Assembly: GCF_022458985.1 (NCBI RefSeq)
Contig: NC_061787.1
Location: forward strand, 219,001 to 283,000
DNA from: Mugil cephalus
Lineage: Eukaryota > Chordata > Actinopteri > Mugiliformes > Mugilidae
Length of the DNA: 64,000 nt
Direction: 5' to 3'
Shown: piece by piece, positions 11,761 to 40,686 of the stretch
How the letters are laid out: each line of letters begins with the position of its first letter
How positions within the stretch are numbered: position 1 is the stretch's first letter
Notes under the pieces: model-generated
What the model was told of the DNA's origin: nothing
Database searches by the model: none
What the model saw: only the letters and a program-made list of their open reading frames with translations
Made by a program: the position numbers and the translations under genes

Positions 11761-13690
11761 GAATTAATCTGAGTTTAACTAGACAACGTGTGTGTTCATG
11801 CTCCACAACCACTGTGTTGGTGTATGAGCCCAGAACAAAAACATCCAAGAAAGCCGGTCACAGAAGAAGAAGAAGGTAAACACAGCCGGTAGAATAACCA
11901 CCTGAGGGATAGCGCCATCTATCTGCAACACAGGTAGCGCACACATTACGTTTGAGATTAAAAAGCTGAACTATTCTCCCTCTGGTTGTTGTTTAAATGC
12001 CGGTCTGCTGCATGAACGAGTTCAACCGAGTTCAACCAGAGAGACGCCGTATTAACCTGCTGAAAAGACACATATCGCCCCCTAGTGTGGAGGAGGAGGA
12101 GGAGCACATGTTCCCGTCAGTTATTCTATTTTCTCTACTGCATGTGAACTGGAACAAGCTGTTCATGTAAACACAATGATTTTCTCTGAAGGGACAATGA
12201 TGAACCAGGTGAAGGTGAGCAGAGTGACTTGTGAGTGTGTGCGGTCCATCCCAGGATGTACCGGCATTAGCAGAGCGAGGTACGTACACCACCACGGTGA
12301 CGACCTGTGTGAAATCCCTCAGCCCAGCTCCCTCCTTGTCCTCAGAGTCGAGCTGCTCCTTAATCTATCCTTAACAAGCGTGGCCAGTCCTCCACCTTTC
12401 CTCTTAACACTCCTTAGTTCTGTCTGACCTCACCAGCCGAAAACCTTCCAGAATAAGAGTCCAGTGTTAGTGCAGCCGTTCCTCCACAACTTTCCATTCC
12501 CCATGATGATGGAGGGGAGAGCTGGTTTATACTGTCTCCTCCTGGCTCAGTTCCCTCATCTCTTCCTCCTCTTCAACCCACGGGGGAACTACTACAAACT
12601 AAAAGGTCTTCAAGTAAAGTTAGAAATAACGGAAGAAATGAAAAACCTCCAAAAGCAAATAATCTCAAAGTAAGAGGAGAAACTGCTGAAAATAAACCCT
12701 TCCTGGCCTCACTGTGTGTCTCCATCAGCAAAGCTTTAAGGAGAATCCATGCATTAGTTATCAGCTTTGCTCAGAGTTTTCTCTTTCTGCTCAGGGCTCA
12801 GGCTGATGTAACACTGCTAACAGCACACTGGTTTTCATGTCTTGCATCGCCTTCATGATGATTTAAATATTCGCTTCTCCAACTTTATTTTGTCTCTTTG
12901 TAGTTACAGAAACTTTTCGTCTAATATTAACCTGAAGTTATCACTGATTCAAGGAGAAGCTGGAAGAAGTTTAGAGCTACTTACCACTATGTTAAGGGTT
13001 TAAAAGATTTACCTTCTCAATGTGTTACAAAAGCACAACAACAAAAAGGTCAAATAGAAAAAATAGAGAACCACATCCACTTTAAAACTTGAGGAAATGG
13101 TCTGATTATAGTTTGCAGAGATGGCGGCGTGGGGAGGGCGGGGGGGGGGGGCACAGCCTTTCTCCTCCACTCAGAGTGAGTCAACGTCTGGACTCTCACA
13201 ATTAACTGAGAGAGAAGCGCAGAGAACAGACAGATATGAGAGTGGAAACCAACACGAGCTCAGAGAACAAAGACAGATGTCATGAAACTGTGCGCTGTTG
13301 AAATGCACTCGTCTGCTGTTTGTTTCTGTGTCTCCTGAACTCAACTTCACAATTGTTAGTTTTCTATAGCTGAGAGCAGATTTTAATTACATTTCGAAGA
13401 AGCGTCATGATCACAGTGCTGAATGTGAAGGATGCAAACAAAGAGTTTGATGCCACAGATTCAAGTTGGAGAAAAAAAATAAAATTTAAAAAATATGGAA
13501 AACAGAGTTTCTCTTTTCACTTCGTGCCGTCTGATGTTTTTATTATTGTACAGTATTTATATATGTGATCCAGTCTGGATAACTGAACAGGGTTGTGTCA
13601 GTAAAGGCAGTAAAATATGTTGCCAAATTAAACATGCACATCACAAATATGTGGTTTAGAACACAACATTCTTTCTTTTTAAAATGGAAA
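11761..13690. other. Intergenic, no supported gene
   Basis: Contains a GAAGAAGAAGG run near 11870, GGAGGAGGAGGAG near 12090 and a G-rich run near 13140. A small frame at 12464-12673 has no recognisable family features. Nothing else is supported. Confidence 0.4.
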
Positions 13691-13699
13691 TAAGATATT

Positions 13700-13930
13700 T
13701 TCCAGAGAGTTCCTGTCTCTCGTAGGGAGCTTTGCTTTCACTCTTCTGAAACCAGCTCCATGGGGCTAAAGTCTAGAGACTGGGACGTGGTCCCTCCATG
13801 GTTTCAAGCTTTCCATCTGGTTTTTATCCTGAGGTAGTTCTGGTAGAGCTCGGACTGAAGGTTTGGGTCATTATGTTGCTGTAGGATGAAGCTCTGACCA
13901 ACTATACCAGAGGAGACTGATGCTGGTCTA
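13700..13930 (-). pseudogene. Second Tc1/mariner transposase relic
   Basis: The minus strand reads 'SFILQQHNDPNLQSELYQNYL' and then 'SQSLDFSPMELV', the decayed counterparts of the LQQDNDPKHTS...KNYL and QSPDLNPIELLW blocks of Tc1-like transposases. Residue differences from the relic at 10430-10720 point to a different Tc1 lineage. Only about 70 codons are recognisable. Confidence 0.65.
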
Positions 13931-14179
13931 GAACTTTAGACCCGTATGTGGTTTTTCCTTTATGTATATACTCTGTATTATTCTGTTATTTATTTTATTT
14001 TATTTTTTTGCTTCTTAAAAGTGTTCTTGCATGTCATGCTGCTCACTGCCTTAAATTGGACAAATAAAGTTTTCTGAATGTGACCGTCTGCTTGTGAGGA
14101 GCTTCCATTGACATAATATGCCGCTTAGGACATTTACCGAACCTAACCAGAGAGAGACATGGACAAGGAATCAATCCAC

Positions 14180-14667
14180 AATCCACTGTGATCTCCTCCT
14201 CCCCTACTCCCAGTCATGGTCCCTGGGCTCCACAGAGAAGGACCTACTTTCCATTCCCAACACCACACTGTAAACCTATGGGGAACTGCCTCTGCCCTGT
14301 GGAGCAATCTACCACTTCACATCCGTCCTGTTCAAAAGGTACCAACCGTCTTGGTCCAAACCTGTTCAAAATCTGCATAAATAACATTGTAGTTCTCATA
14401 TCCATTTATATGCCGACGACACCATCTTGTACACACCCAGCGCCTCCCTGGACACTGCCCTGACTTCCCTACAAATTAGCTTCAATGATATCAAACCTTC
14501 ACTCAAACGCCAATAAACCAAAATGCATCATATTCAACTGGAATCTACCCTGTGAAAAACTCCAGTTTGTTAATTCTTATAAATATCAGGGTATTTGGCT
14601 CAACGTTCACTCTCTTTTGATGCACATTAACACACTGACATGACTGGTTTTCTGTTCCACTCTGGTT
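14180..14667 (+). pseudogene. LINE reverse-transcriptase relic
   Basis: The + strand contains a YADDT box (14409-14423), followed by ILYTPSASLDTALTSLQ. This is the arrangement seen in the palm and following segment of CR1/L2/Rex-type LINE reverse transcriptases. Upstream, LGPNLFKICINNI matches the LGPLLFSIYIND motif. Downstream, a frame-shifted segment resembles YKYLGIWL. Several stops and shifts are present. It is in the opposite orientation to the relic at 10990-11760. Confidence 0.75.
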
Positions 14668-15190
14668 AACCTCCTGAGACCCTGTGTCCTCATATGGGGA
14701 CGTTAAGTTTATAGCTTCTCATTCTGCTTCATTTAAACCAGTTGTCCTCATTGTTGGACACGTTAGTCTGACATCTAGTGGTAGCAAATGATCACTACAC
14801 TATTCAGTAAAAACATGATGATCACAGGACAGAAGTGGACGAGGTAAAAACATCATTGAAACTTGATTTCTTCTGCTTATTAATGCTTCTAGTTTCTTAT
14901 GATGCACAAATTTAGCAAATATTATCAACAGCAACGAGCAACAATGTTGCCAAATAGCAAGTACTCGTTTGAGGACGTTGGGACTTTGTTCTGTCTTTGC
15001 TCAGCCATGTTCAGGTTTTAAAATAAAGTGTTTTATATTTGTCACACATTGGTGACTTTATTATAATAAAACTAATGAAATAATTGGACCGTCCACATAT
15101 GAGGACAAAAAGCACTACCTCCTGTTCAAAGACGATGCTTAGTTTTGCTATGCTTTTAGTTTTTTTAAAAACACAGACCAAATAAAAGTT
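14668..15190 (+). repeat. Dispersed repeat R3, copy 1
   Basis: Starts CCTCCTGAGACCCTGTGTCC and GGGGACGTTA, and ends in a segment with AAAGACGATGCTTAGTTTT. The same start and end appear at 20549-20905. The shared termini flank different internal lengths, as expected for a degraded transposable element. Confidence 0.75.
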
Positions 15191-16845
15191 AAAATCCTCG
15201 ATTCCAAGGCCCTGATACATAGACCTGCCTCTAAAGCTCTTCTCAGTAAACGTCCATCCACTCTGCAGGTGCTACTTTCAACACCCTGGACCCAGTTTAT
15301 CCTCCCTGGACCAGCCCTGTCCCTTCTAGCTCCTGCTTTTCTTATGTGTTGTGTGTTTCTGTTTATTGTGTCTGCCTCTCTGTACTGTCTCTTGCACAGG
15401 TCGTCATTATAAATAAGAAGTTGTTCTCAGTAAAGATCCGATAAATATAACAAGCACCTAACAACAGGCAGATCTTTGCTGGAGCGTAATCATCCCAGCA
15501 GACAGACTCCTGACCAGCGTTAATCCACTGAACACTGGTGTGTGAGGGATGTTGCTCTGACTTCCTGTAAATGTCGCTCTTTCTATGTGTTGGCGGAGCT
15601 GCACACAACAGTAACGCTCTTATTGTGAAAGGTGTGGGTGCAGCGATCGATGGTGTGGCTGCAGCATCAAACCTCTGAGGACACGAGGAGCCTCCGTGAG
15701 GCCTGTGTGTTGTGTGAGGCGCTGTGTGTGTGTGTGTGTGTGTGTTGTATGCATGTGGCATGTGAGTGCAGGAGTGTGTATGGTGGTGTGTTCAGACATG
15801 TTGCTCTGCTCGCGTCTCTGACTTCTTGGATGTGTTTGATGAGGAGTTTGATGCCGAGCCAAGAATAACACAGCTGTCTGGTGCATGTCTGCATTTTGTC
15901 TGAACTTATGTAACATCAGCTGACGGCAGAGAGGCCACAGACGCTCACACCACAAACATCAAGGAGCTTCACCTGAAGCTTTTCTCTAAACGCAGCTTCA
16001 TCCTCAGGTCTGGAAGCAAGTGTTAGTTTTCATTTCATCCACCAGAGAAACAGAAGAACTTATTCACACACAAGAACACGTCACCATAAAACTGAAGCCA
16101 CAGGCCGAAGTCACTCTTTACCCAAATACGTTCCAGATGTGACACTTACTGTGTTTTTCATTTAACTCCTTCCGGAACAATTGGCCGCTGAGTCCATGTG
16201 AGCCGACCAGTCCGGTTCATGATGCAGGTGTAGACCCAGGTACCAGGTCTGAACCAGCTCTACACGCTCCCTGTTGGTGGTTTCAGGTGCAGAAATCCAC
16301 CATCTCTTCAGTGTTAGTATTGATCAGAAGGAGGTTCTGTCCGTTACTGTTACTGTATCACCTGAGAACTTCTGCACATGACATGACTCTGTGTTTGTTT
16401 GTATCCTTTAACTGTTACTATGTGGACGTATATTAAATGAATGAAGAAGAGTTTTTATCCCCTAAATGAATAAAATTTGATTGATTGATGTATGAGCCGC
16501 CGCCCTCGTCCCCTTTAAGTTTACAATCTAAATTAACAGTTTACAGTTTTAGTTTTCTCTGTCATACGTCTGTGACAAATAAAACCGTATCCTCTGAATA
16601 AATATATAATAATAGTTCATATTTCCAGTATATAAAACTGACTACGGGTTAAAGGTTATTCCTATGGTTATTTTCATATTTCTTATATCTAATATAATGT
16701 GATGGTTTCCATGTTCCTTTGATTGACCTAACGACCTCCTGTGGAGTTCTCCAGGGACCTGCATATTACCCGTCATGCACCTGTGACCATAATATCTCCA
16801 GCATCAGCTGTTGGAGGAGCTGAATCTTTCATGGCATTCCTACTT
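15191..16845. other. Intergenic, no supported gene
   Basis: Contains a (TG)n run at about 15721-15746. No exon chain, RNA gene or transposon protein is recognisable in the remainder. Confidence 0.45.
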
Positions 16846-16846
16846 T

Positions 16847-16851
<5 letters not shown>

Positions 16852-16882
<31 letters not shown>

Positions 16883-16905
16883 CCCTCTCCCTCCCTCTCT
16901 CTCTA
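16852..16905. repeat. Poly(C) and CT-rich run
   Basis: About 28 consecutive C residues followed by CCCTCTCC/CTCT low-complexity sequence. Confidence 0.9.
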
Positions 16906-17039
16906 GGAGCCATCTTGGACTCAGTTCACCAAACACTGTCAAAACCCCCAACACGACAGAAACCACTTCCGGTCCGCATTGTCAAAATAAAAGGAATCTC
17001 TTCCTGCTGCCGAGTCTCTGATTGTGATAGAAAACATGG

Positions 17040-17225
17040 ATCAGAACCTGTTCTTAAAGCTGCTCCGTGGACTCTGTGGACTCTGTGGACTCGCTCCACC
17101 TGGAAATAAAACCAGAACCGTGTCAGTCAGAAGCTCCACCTCCTCCAGGTTAGTGGGCGGGACTTGTGTCAAACTAAAATACACGTCAAATATTTTATTC
17201 AAGGATGGTTTCTGTCTTTTTAGGT
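17040..17225 (+). repeat. Dispersed repeat R1, copy 3
   Basis: Shares the GTTAGTGGGCGGGACTTG, CAAACTAAAATACACGTCAAATA and TTTCTGTC landmarks with the other R1 copies. The stretch around 17068-17096 holds a short triplicated GGACTCTGT unit. Confidence 0.65.
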
Positions 17226-17254
17226 AGTAAATATGAGTGTCACATATGATTTAA

Positions 17255-17640
17255 GAGGGGATCCCACTATCTGTATGCTACATTTAAAAAGACGTGGAAT
17301 GATATGAAGGAGGAAATAAAAATGTGCAATAACATCACACATTTTAAAAACAAACATAGGTTTTATCTAATAATTAAGTATTTGGAGGATGATACTTTTA
17401 AAAACAATTTAGACTCTTTTACAGAGAAATCATCTTAAATATGTTTAATGTTTAGAATGTTTAAAATGATGAATGATTTGTGTTTTTGTGTGTAATAAGC
17501 TGGTACAGAGGAGGCAGAACCAGAAAAGCTTCTTGTCCCTTCTCATTTTTTGTGGTTCTTGATTTGTCTTTGTGGAATTGTTTCTTATTGTTGTTGGAAA
17601 TTGATGCAACTTTGAAAAAAATAAAATAAAATAAAAGTTT
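17255..17640 (+). pseudogene. Possible LINE 3' tail
   Basis: A degraded frame (ATFKKTWNDMKEEI, then HFKNKHRFYLI) followed by non-coding sequence ending in an A-rich AAAATAAAATAAAATAAAAG tail resembles the C-terminal end and A-rich tail of a non-LTR element. The family is not identified and the call is weak. Confidence 0.25.
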
Positions 17641-18218
17641 TTGTATTTTTACAAACAGAATGTGATGATCATTTCAATGTGAAATGATGCCGCGGTGCTG
17701 AGAGAGTGGTAAAAATATATTTTTAAAAATAGATCCAGTGTGTAATCCAACATTTCCTTGTAGCTGGTGGAGGCAGAGCAGAGCGTAGTGTTAATTTAAT
17801 AGAAACACTGCGTCAGTTTAGCCAATGAGAGGAAGTGGGGCCGTGGTATATACATTTATGTGCAGTCTATGCTCTGTAGCTGCTGTTTTCATTCACCAAC
17901 AACAGCCTTTTATTTTGAAGGAGGAGTCCTGTGACGCGTGCGCGCTCGGCGCAGCTTGACGGCACCGCCTGTGCGCTTGTCCCCAGCAGCCCCGACCAGA
18001 GAGGGGGAGAGAGGACAAGGCGGCGGAGAGAGGAGCACGGAGCGTGAGACAGAGGAAGAGAAAGAGACAGAGAGGAGGAGAGCGGAGGAGAGAGGAGGAG
18101 GAGGAGGAGGAGAGCTGCTGCGCAGGCTGTTTCCACCTCCTACTGGCCGCTGGCGTCTGCTGCTTTTTGCGGGCTGGTTGTGGAGCCTCCGTGGAGCCGT
18201 GCGGGTCTGGTGCGTTTT

Positions 18219-18258
18219 GGAGGAGGAGGAGGAGGAGGAGGAGGAGGAGGAGGAAGAG
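18219..18258 (+). repeat. (GGA)n tract in the acvr2b leader
   Basis: About a dozen GGA repeats on the sense strand, about 230 bp before the start codon. Repeated GG pairs could in principle form quadruplex structures in DNA or in the leader RNA. Confidence 0.9.
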
Positions 18259-18404
18259 GAGCCTGTTGGCTGGATTATTACACACATATACATTGACATA
18301 TACACACACGCTCCCCGCTCCCGCCCGGTCCTCGGAGCCCGGATCTCGGAGCCCGGAGCCCGGATCGGTTTTTGCGCGGCGCTCCTCTGGAGCTCGTCTT
18401 CTAA

Positions 18405-18473
18405 ATGTTGGAGGAGGACCCGGAGGACAGCAGGAGCAAGGCTGGCGGCGCAGCGGCGACCGCCTCCGACTAG
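18405..18473 (+). promoter_or_regulatory. acvr2b upstream ORF (22 codons)
   Basis: An ATG at 18405 opens a frame of 22 sense codons (MLEEDPEDSRSK...) that ends with TAG at 18471-18473, seven bases before the acvr2b ATG. If the transcript starts upstream of it, this short uORF would limit re-initiation at the main start. Translation is inferred, not shown. Confidence 0.4.
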
Positions 18474-18480
18474 AGGAAAT

Positions 18481-34668
<16,188 letters not shown>

Positions 34669-37600
34669 AGAGAAAGCAGCTGATTTTCCTCCAGTTCGGT
34701 GCAACTACTTCCTCAAAAATCCCAGAAAGATGCGGAACGTGTCACCTTTCCTCTGTGGAGTCTCACATCCAGAAACCGGACTGAAAGAAGCTGCTACTTC
34801 ACGTCTACAGACGTCCCTCTCTTCGTCCTCCTCGGGCAAATATTACCAGCACACATCCGGGTTTTTCTTAAGTTTTCCTCAGTACTGACTCATTTTTTTA
34901 ACCAAGTGTGTGTTTGATGAGAAAACAAAGTGAACACACTAACGGGTAAAGCCCACACTGAAACGCATTCAGGTCCCGACTCAGTGAATGCTCGTCTATC
35001 TCCAGGTACCTCAGCGACTGCTTTCCTTACTTTACTCTTTCTTGCGCATTCTTCCCTTCCTTCCGCCATCGTCCGTTCACTCAACACATCTTATCTACCT
35101 ACCTGGACACTCGGCAACCGCGTCACCTAGCAACCCTCTACCATCAGGAGACCGTTGGGAATTCTTTTGGTTTCCTACGATGCTGCAAAACCCTTCTAGG
35201 AACAACAAGACTGTTACACAGGATGCCGGCAGAAATCTCTCTCTTTTTTTTATTGTTCTTCTGTGGCCGCATGCTGCCATTCACCTTCGGATCCAACGGG
35301 TTGCGTTCAAAGAGACGGGAACAGGAAGTGATGTCAGCAGGAACAAGGCGTGGATGGCGTAGGGGCACATCTTGCATGCAGAGATTGATTGACTTGGCTC
35401 AACCACAGCATTTTGGTTGGGCTGGAAATAAAACTTCTCAGGGCGGGGGCGGGGGCAGGGCTGGGAGGGGAGGGGAGGGGAGGGGCTGCAGGTTTCCACA
35501 CTGAGAGGGGGCGGTGCCAACATCAGGTGTTGGCCTTTGGTAGGAGGGGCTTATCTTAGGGTGCTGAATCCTGAATATGTAAGCTGCCCAGACAAGGGTA
35601 ACTAAAAAAAAAAAAAAAAAAAAAAAAATGGTGCAAGACCTTGTGATGCATCGAGCGCATTCAGGTCGATGTGTGTGAATGTTTTTCTGTTTCATGCTGG
35701 TTTTATACTGCTGATTTATGTCCGTCCGTGTCCTCGTTTGTTACCTGGAGGTCAGGTGGTGACTTTGGTCCCAGAGCCGTTTTTTTTTTTATCAGAGAGA
35801 CTCTGTCCAACCAGGGAACAGAGCATCTGAGCTGTCCCTCTATGCTGATTGGTTCTGATCTAACCAATATTCACCCATAGAGAAGTGGCAACAACAGAGA
35901 ATAGAGTTGGATTAAAAGTTAAAATATGCCACAGGATCAGGAAAACACGGAGGAAACTCCACCGTTTCCCCAGGGAACAAAAACAGAGAAAGTTATGGAG
36001 CAGAAGATTAAAAGAAGAACTGGACGTCAGCTGGTTTCTCTCTATTATGTGATGAGGTAAATTTCAATGTCTCTGTTTGACGTTTGTTAAGATTTTATAT
36101 AGAAAAATAAAGTCACACCATCATTAATGTGAACCGTGTGCTAATGCTATAATGCTAACCCTAAATAACAGTGAGACTAGTTTAATAGTATTTCTAATTA
36201 TTAGAGTAATTTGAACTTTTAATGGTGATGGATGAACACGGAGACTGAGGAGAAGGTAAACACAGCATCATGACTGATGAGGTGATTTTACAGAATCATT
36301 TAAGATATTTAAAGGAAGTAGACGCTGGGATATTTAAGTGAGGACCATTTACATATTAATAACATTTATAGGCCTGTTAATGGTGGAAATAAGACATTTA
36401 TTTCAACCCCATAGGGTTACGCTGTAGAATCTAACCTGTAGCAAACATGGCGCCATGGTTTGAGTTGGACAGACTCTCTCTTATATACGTTTACAGTTTT
36501 GTGCTACTCGCTTCTGCCCCCTTCAGGCTGGTGAATCTCTCTTCTTCACCTGCAAACTCTGCTTCACATCCCGGCTTTAAAACATGTTCTCATGTTGGAG
36601 GTAAACTGAAATCTCATTCATCCGCTGCTGCAAAGACGTCAGCGTTTCAGGCAATGAAACTAAACCATTAAAGTTAAAAGAGTTTAAGGTTTAAAAGAGT
36701 CACATTTCTCTCGGTTTAAAGCTCCATTTCCATCGGTTCAGAGGTCAAAGGTCACCACTCGCCTCCTTCCTTCCTCCTTCTAACCTGAAGCGGCTCCTCT
36801 GAGTCCAGGTCTCGAACCCTTGTGTTTTTGTGTCCTCTCTGTGATGCCATACATGTAACGGTGAATGTCTACGATGCTGCTGATGATTCAAAGATGAATA
36901 TATTTCTGTAGATTCCTTTTTATTGTTCGTTTTACTCGGGCTGCACTGAACACGTGCATCTCACGCGCATGAAGCCAGCGAAGCGGGAGAATAACCGAGA
37001 GAAGGCGGCGTCGACCTGGTGGAAACAATACGGCTCATGAAGCACAGATCACCTCAATACAGCAGAAATACCTCAAAAGACTTTTCTACGTGTCAAACTT
37101 CTGTTTCTAGAGTTTATTCGTTCATTTTTGATGACGTGTAATCGCATAATGTTTTAACCGTGTACTGTTTTTATCGTGTTTCTTTTCCATCACATGTTCA
37201 AACCGATGGAGAACAAGACCCTGGAATAATCACTGGAGTGATTTTCTTGTTGGACTGAGCTGGACGTCCATGTCCTCCTCCCACCTCCTCACCGCCCCCC
37301 CGTCTCCAACCTTACCGTTGCCTCCTTCACTTCTTCCTCTTGCTTCCTTGTTTCCTTCCTGTGAACAGAGGGGTCCTAAATATCACAACAGTGTCTAAAC
37401 ATGCCAACACGCGTCTTCATGAGGCCCAAACTGAACAAGCGAGTGAAGACTGGATCCGAGTGTTTTCAGGAACATATTACCTCATTAAAGCCTCACAGGC
37501 AGAACGTGGGCATGGGGGGGGGGGGCATTAAGGCCGGACGAAGGGTCATTTTTTCTTACTTTCACAGATCATTGACCAAAAAGCATTTTAGCTTCAGCTT

Positions 37601-39160
37601 CCATCAAGGTCGAAAATATACATGTTCAGTTCAGTGTGTCACGGTTTATCGGTTGTGTTCTTAAGAAAGACGTCATCAGCCAAAAACTCTCAGCTACAAC
37701 AACGTACAAAAGTCCTTCACAGCCTCGCTGTGCAACTTTATCCAACTTAAGCAAGACTCATACTGAGTGTTACAAAGTGACGTCAGACGGTTCATCAGAA
37801 AGCGCGTTACTACAAGAAGAAATGATGAAATGCTTGATGATGCAGCCTTGTATCGAGGTGACACAGCGCTCTTAAAGGTGCAGCGTGTAGCGTTAGCTTA
37901 ACAAGCTAACGTATCAGCGTGATAGCTTGTAACTTTATGGTGAAGATGGAGGCTCATCTTTCAGGTGTCTAAAGCAGCCCAGTCCAGTGCAGCGGAGAGT
38001 TTGGTCGTTTAAAGGATCACTGTGTAGGATGCAGAGACATCTAGTGGTGGTGTTGCAGATTGCAGCAGCCTCCCTTTGCAGGCGTGTAGCGACATCCGTA
38101 GACACGAAGGACGTTGGGACTAGGATTAATACATTAACACATGATCCTCCGGAGAGATTCATTCACACATCAACAGTGATGTCAGATTTTAGAGTTTCCC
38201 ACTTATTTCCCATTTGTCATACGCAGCTGTGAGACCAGACGCTGAAGCCTGAGAACAAAATACCAAAGTCACGAGAAAGAGGAAATATCTGCAGCTCATA
38301 GACAGAGATCTCTAAATGTCAAACTGTAGGAAGGACGATTAAACACGTGAGGAGAGAATAGAATTTGACTTCAGGGACTCTGCACATGCTCAGACAGCTC
38401 CTCTCTGACGTTTCTCAGCAGAGATCAAACTCCGTCCGTCTCCAGTCTTGTGAGGAGTGAAACGTACTTTTTGTACTTTGTGTTCCACCGTTGTGACTGG
38501 ACTTGTAGAAGAACCTGTACTACTGATTTAACCGACACAGACGCATCTCTGTGAAAAAACACAAAACAAAAAAACTAAACCATGTGTTGGAGTGAAGGAG
38601 TGTAGGAAGGAAAAGCTGCTTGTGTCTTATAAATATATAAATATGAATGTATGTCTGTGCGCAGCAGAGCAGAGCGGACGAGGAACATTTAACAAAATAA
38701 AAGCCCCTCCTTCCCCAGGTTCGTCCGTCCTGTAACGAGCTGTTTCATGGTTTAACTCTGAGAAGCAACGGTTGCTGTAACATAGACGTTTACGTTGATG
38801 GAGATGCTCCGGTTGGAATGATCTTGTTTTGTTACTTTACTGTGGTGGTTTGTAGAGAAGTTCTCCAGACGTGGAGCTGTTCGTAGAGAAGAAGAAAAAA
38901 TAAGTGTGTGTGTGTGTGTGTGGGTGGCATCCCTCTCTTTTCTTATCTATTTTTGTAACTATTGTATATTTCTCTATCTTCCTCTCTCCATCCAGTGCCA
39001 GGATCATTACTGTATGAATGAATGTAGTTATAGTCCTCAGCGCAGCGATGCCAACCACACACACACAGTTAGTGAAAAAAAATCCATCTGTAGAAAAAGA
39101 AGCATCGCTTCAGATTCATCTTTTTGTATATGTAAACAATAAATACTGTCAAGTCATTTT
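34669..39160 (+). other. Probable long acvr2b 3' UTR
   Basis: No coding exon is found for 4.5 kb after the stop. Long 3' UTRs are known for ACVR2B in other vertebrates. Candidate cleavage signals are AATAAA at 36106, 38696 and 39138. The region includes a G-rich GGGGAGGGGA run (35443-35484), a poly(A) run of about 24 (35605-35628) and a G-run at 37515. How far the transcript extends is inferred. Confidence 0.4.
39138..39143 (+). terminator. Candidate distal poly(A) signal for acvr2b
   Basis: AATAAA followed within 40 bp by a T/G-rich stretch, a suitable arrangement for cleavage. It could instead be one of several alternatives (36106, 38696). Confidence 0.35.
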
Positions 39161-40290
39161 ACATGGCCGTCTCCTTTTCCTTTCTGTTAATTCACCCTAA
39201 GGAGTGACTGTGTGACACATTTAGGCCCGGTTCATAAAATGTCTGATGTAATTCAGTCCGTCACCATGGGGGGCGCTAATGAATGTGATGAACTTATTAA
39301 CCCAGAAGTCTGCAACGTTTTTCAGACCAAGGAGCCAAACTGATTAATTACCCTTAAAAACCTCAAGTAAAAAGAAAAATACAATAAAATAATGTTAGAT
39401 TAAAATAAAATAAACAATCAACAATAAACAATAAACAACAATCAAATGTACAAATGATCCATCTGCATAACAACAGTGGCACGGATCGTGTTGCATGCAA
39501 CAGCAGGGCGGCTGTGCAACTGCTGTAAAGATTAATACTTTACAGAAATTAAATAATTGACAGATTCAACTTTAAACTTAGGGGCTGAGGCTTAGATTGA
39601 GAGGTCTAGTGCAGCACTCTCATGAATCACTGAATGAGTGAAGGACTGAAAGAGAAAGAACGTCTTCTGCCTCCATCGATCCCTTGACTAAAATATGTTG
39701 GATTCATTTTAATGTGCATTTAAAGAAATTTGAATTTGTGGGTGAAAATAAAAATATAAATATATATTAAGACCTCCGTATGTGTTAACCACTGTGTTAA
39801 CAGAACATAACAGAAACCCATTCAAAAGCAGAAATAAAACAACCAAAGACTAGTGTCCAAAAATGAGTAGGTGGAATTAATACTTGTATATATATTGTAT
39901 ATCCTTTCTTACTTATTCATAATTCAATAAATAATGCACGTGTCCTGAGGAGATATCTTTTGATATTTTTGAGACTTCACCTCTGAGCTGTTCATAGAAA
40001 TAATAATATCTCAATATAGGCTGTGTTTCACCTGTCACTGCTGCCCCCTGCTCTCTGGCTGGTGTATTGCATTTCACTAATGGCCCGTGCGTCGTGTGTC
40101 CACAGGTCTAACTCTCTATAACTCTAGAATCAAAGCCCCTGAATCTGATCAGGCCGGATAATATATCTGATTTTATTTGATGTCCATAACCATAAACTAA
40201 ATAAAGGTCGACAAAGTGACAGATCCTCAACAGCGAAGCCAAAGCATGTTTCAATTTCAATTTCAATTTATTTATTGAATTGGGACAATG
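39161..40290. other. Intergenic between acvr2b and abcd3
   Basis: AT-rich, no exon. Contains a tract of AAACAATCAACAATAAACAATAAAC near 39411 and no recognisable element. Confidence 0.5.
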
Positions 40291-40294
40291 CACA

Positions 40295-40576
<282 letters not shown>

Positions 40577-40686
40577 ATGGCGGCTTTCAGCAAACATTTG
40601 ACAGCTAAAAACTCGTCCATAGCAGGAGGAGTGTTGCTGGTTTTATATCTCCTGAAGCACAGGTACCGGAAGCCCAAACCGAACAG
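40577..40686 (+). CDS. abcd3 exon 1
   Basis: [20 protein letters not shown] and the hydrophobic LVLYLL, then basic HRYRKPKPN. Donor CAG|GTAAGC. Carries the probable PEX19-dependent membrane-targeting region. Confidence 0.95.

Larger units (their letters stand above)
17900..18480 (+). promoter_or_regulatory. acvr2b CpG-rich promoter and 5' UTR
   Basis: GC-rich and CpG-rich sequence abruptly replaces AT-rich flanks: CGCGTGCGCGCTCGGCGCAG near 17935 and a cluster of CCCGGATC/CGGAGCC near 18330-18370. It contains long GGA-purine tracts (about 18000-18118 and 18219-18258). No clear TATA box at a usual spacing was found, which fits a CpG-island promoter. The exact start site is unknown. Confidence 0.6.

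Noticed and set aside
12464-12673. 69-codon frame MLVQPFLHNF...
   Set aside because: No family resemblance and no splice partners; length expected by chance.
17938-18480. 181-residue N-terminal extension of acvr2b
   Set aside because: In frame, but low complexity (Glu/Arg/Gly runs), and it would bury the signal peptide. Kept only as a leader observation.
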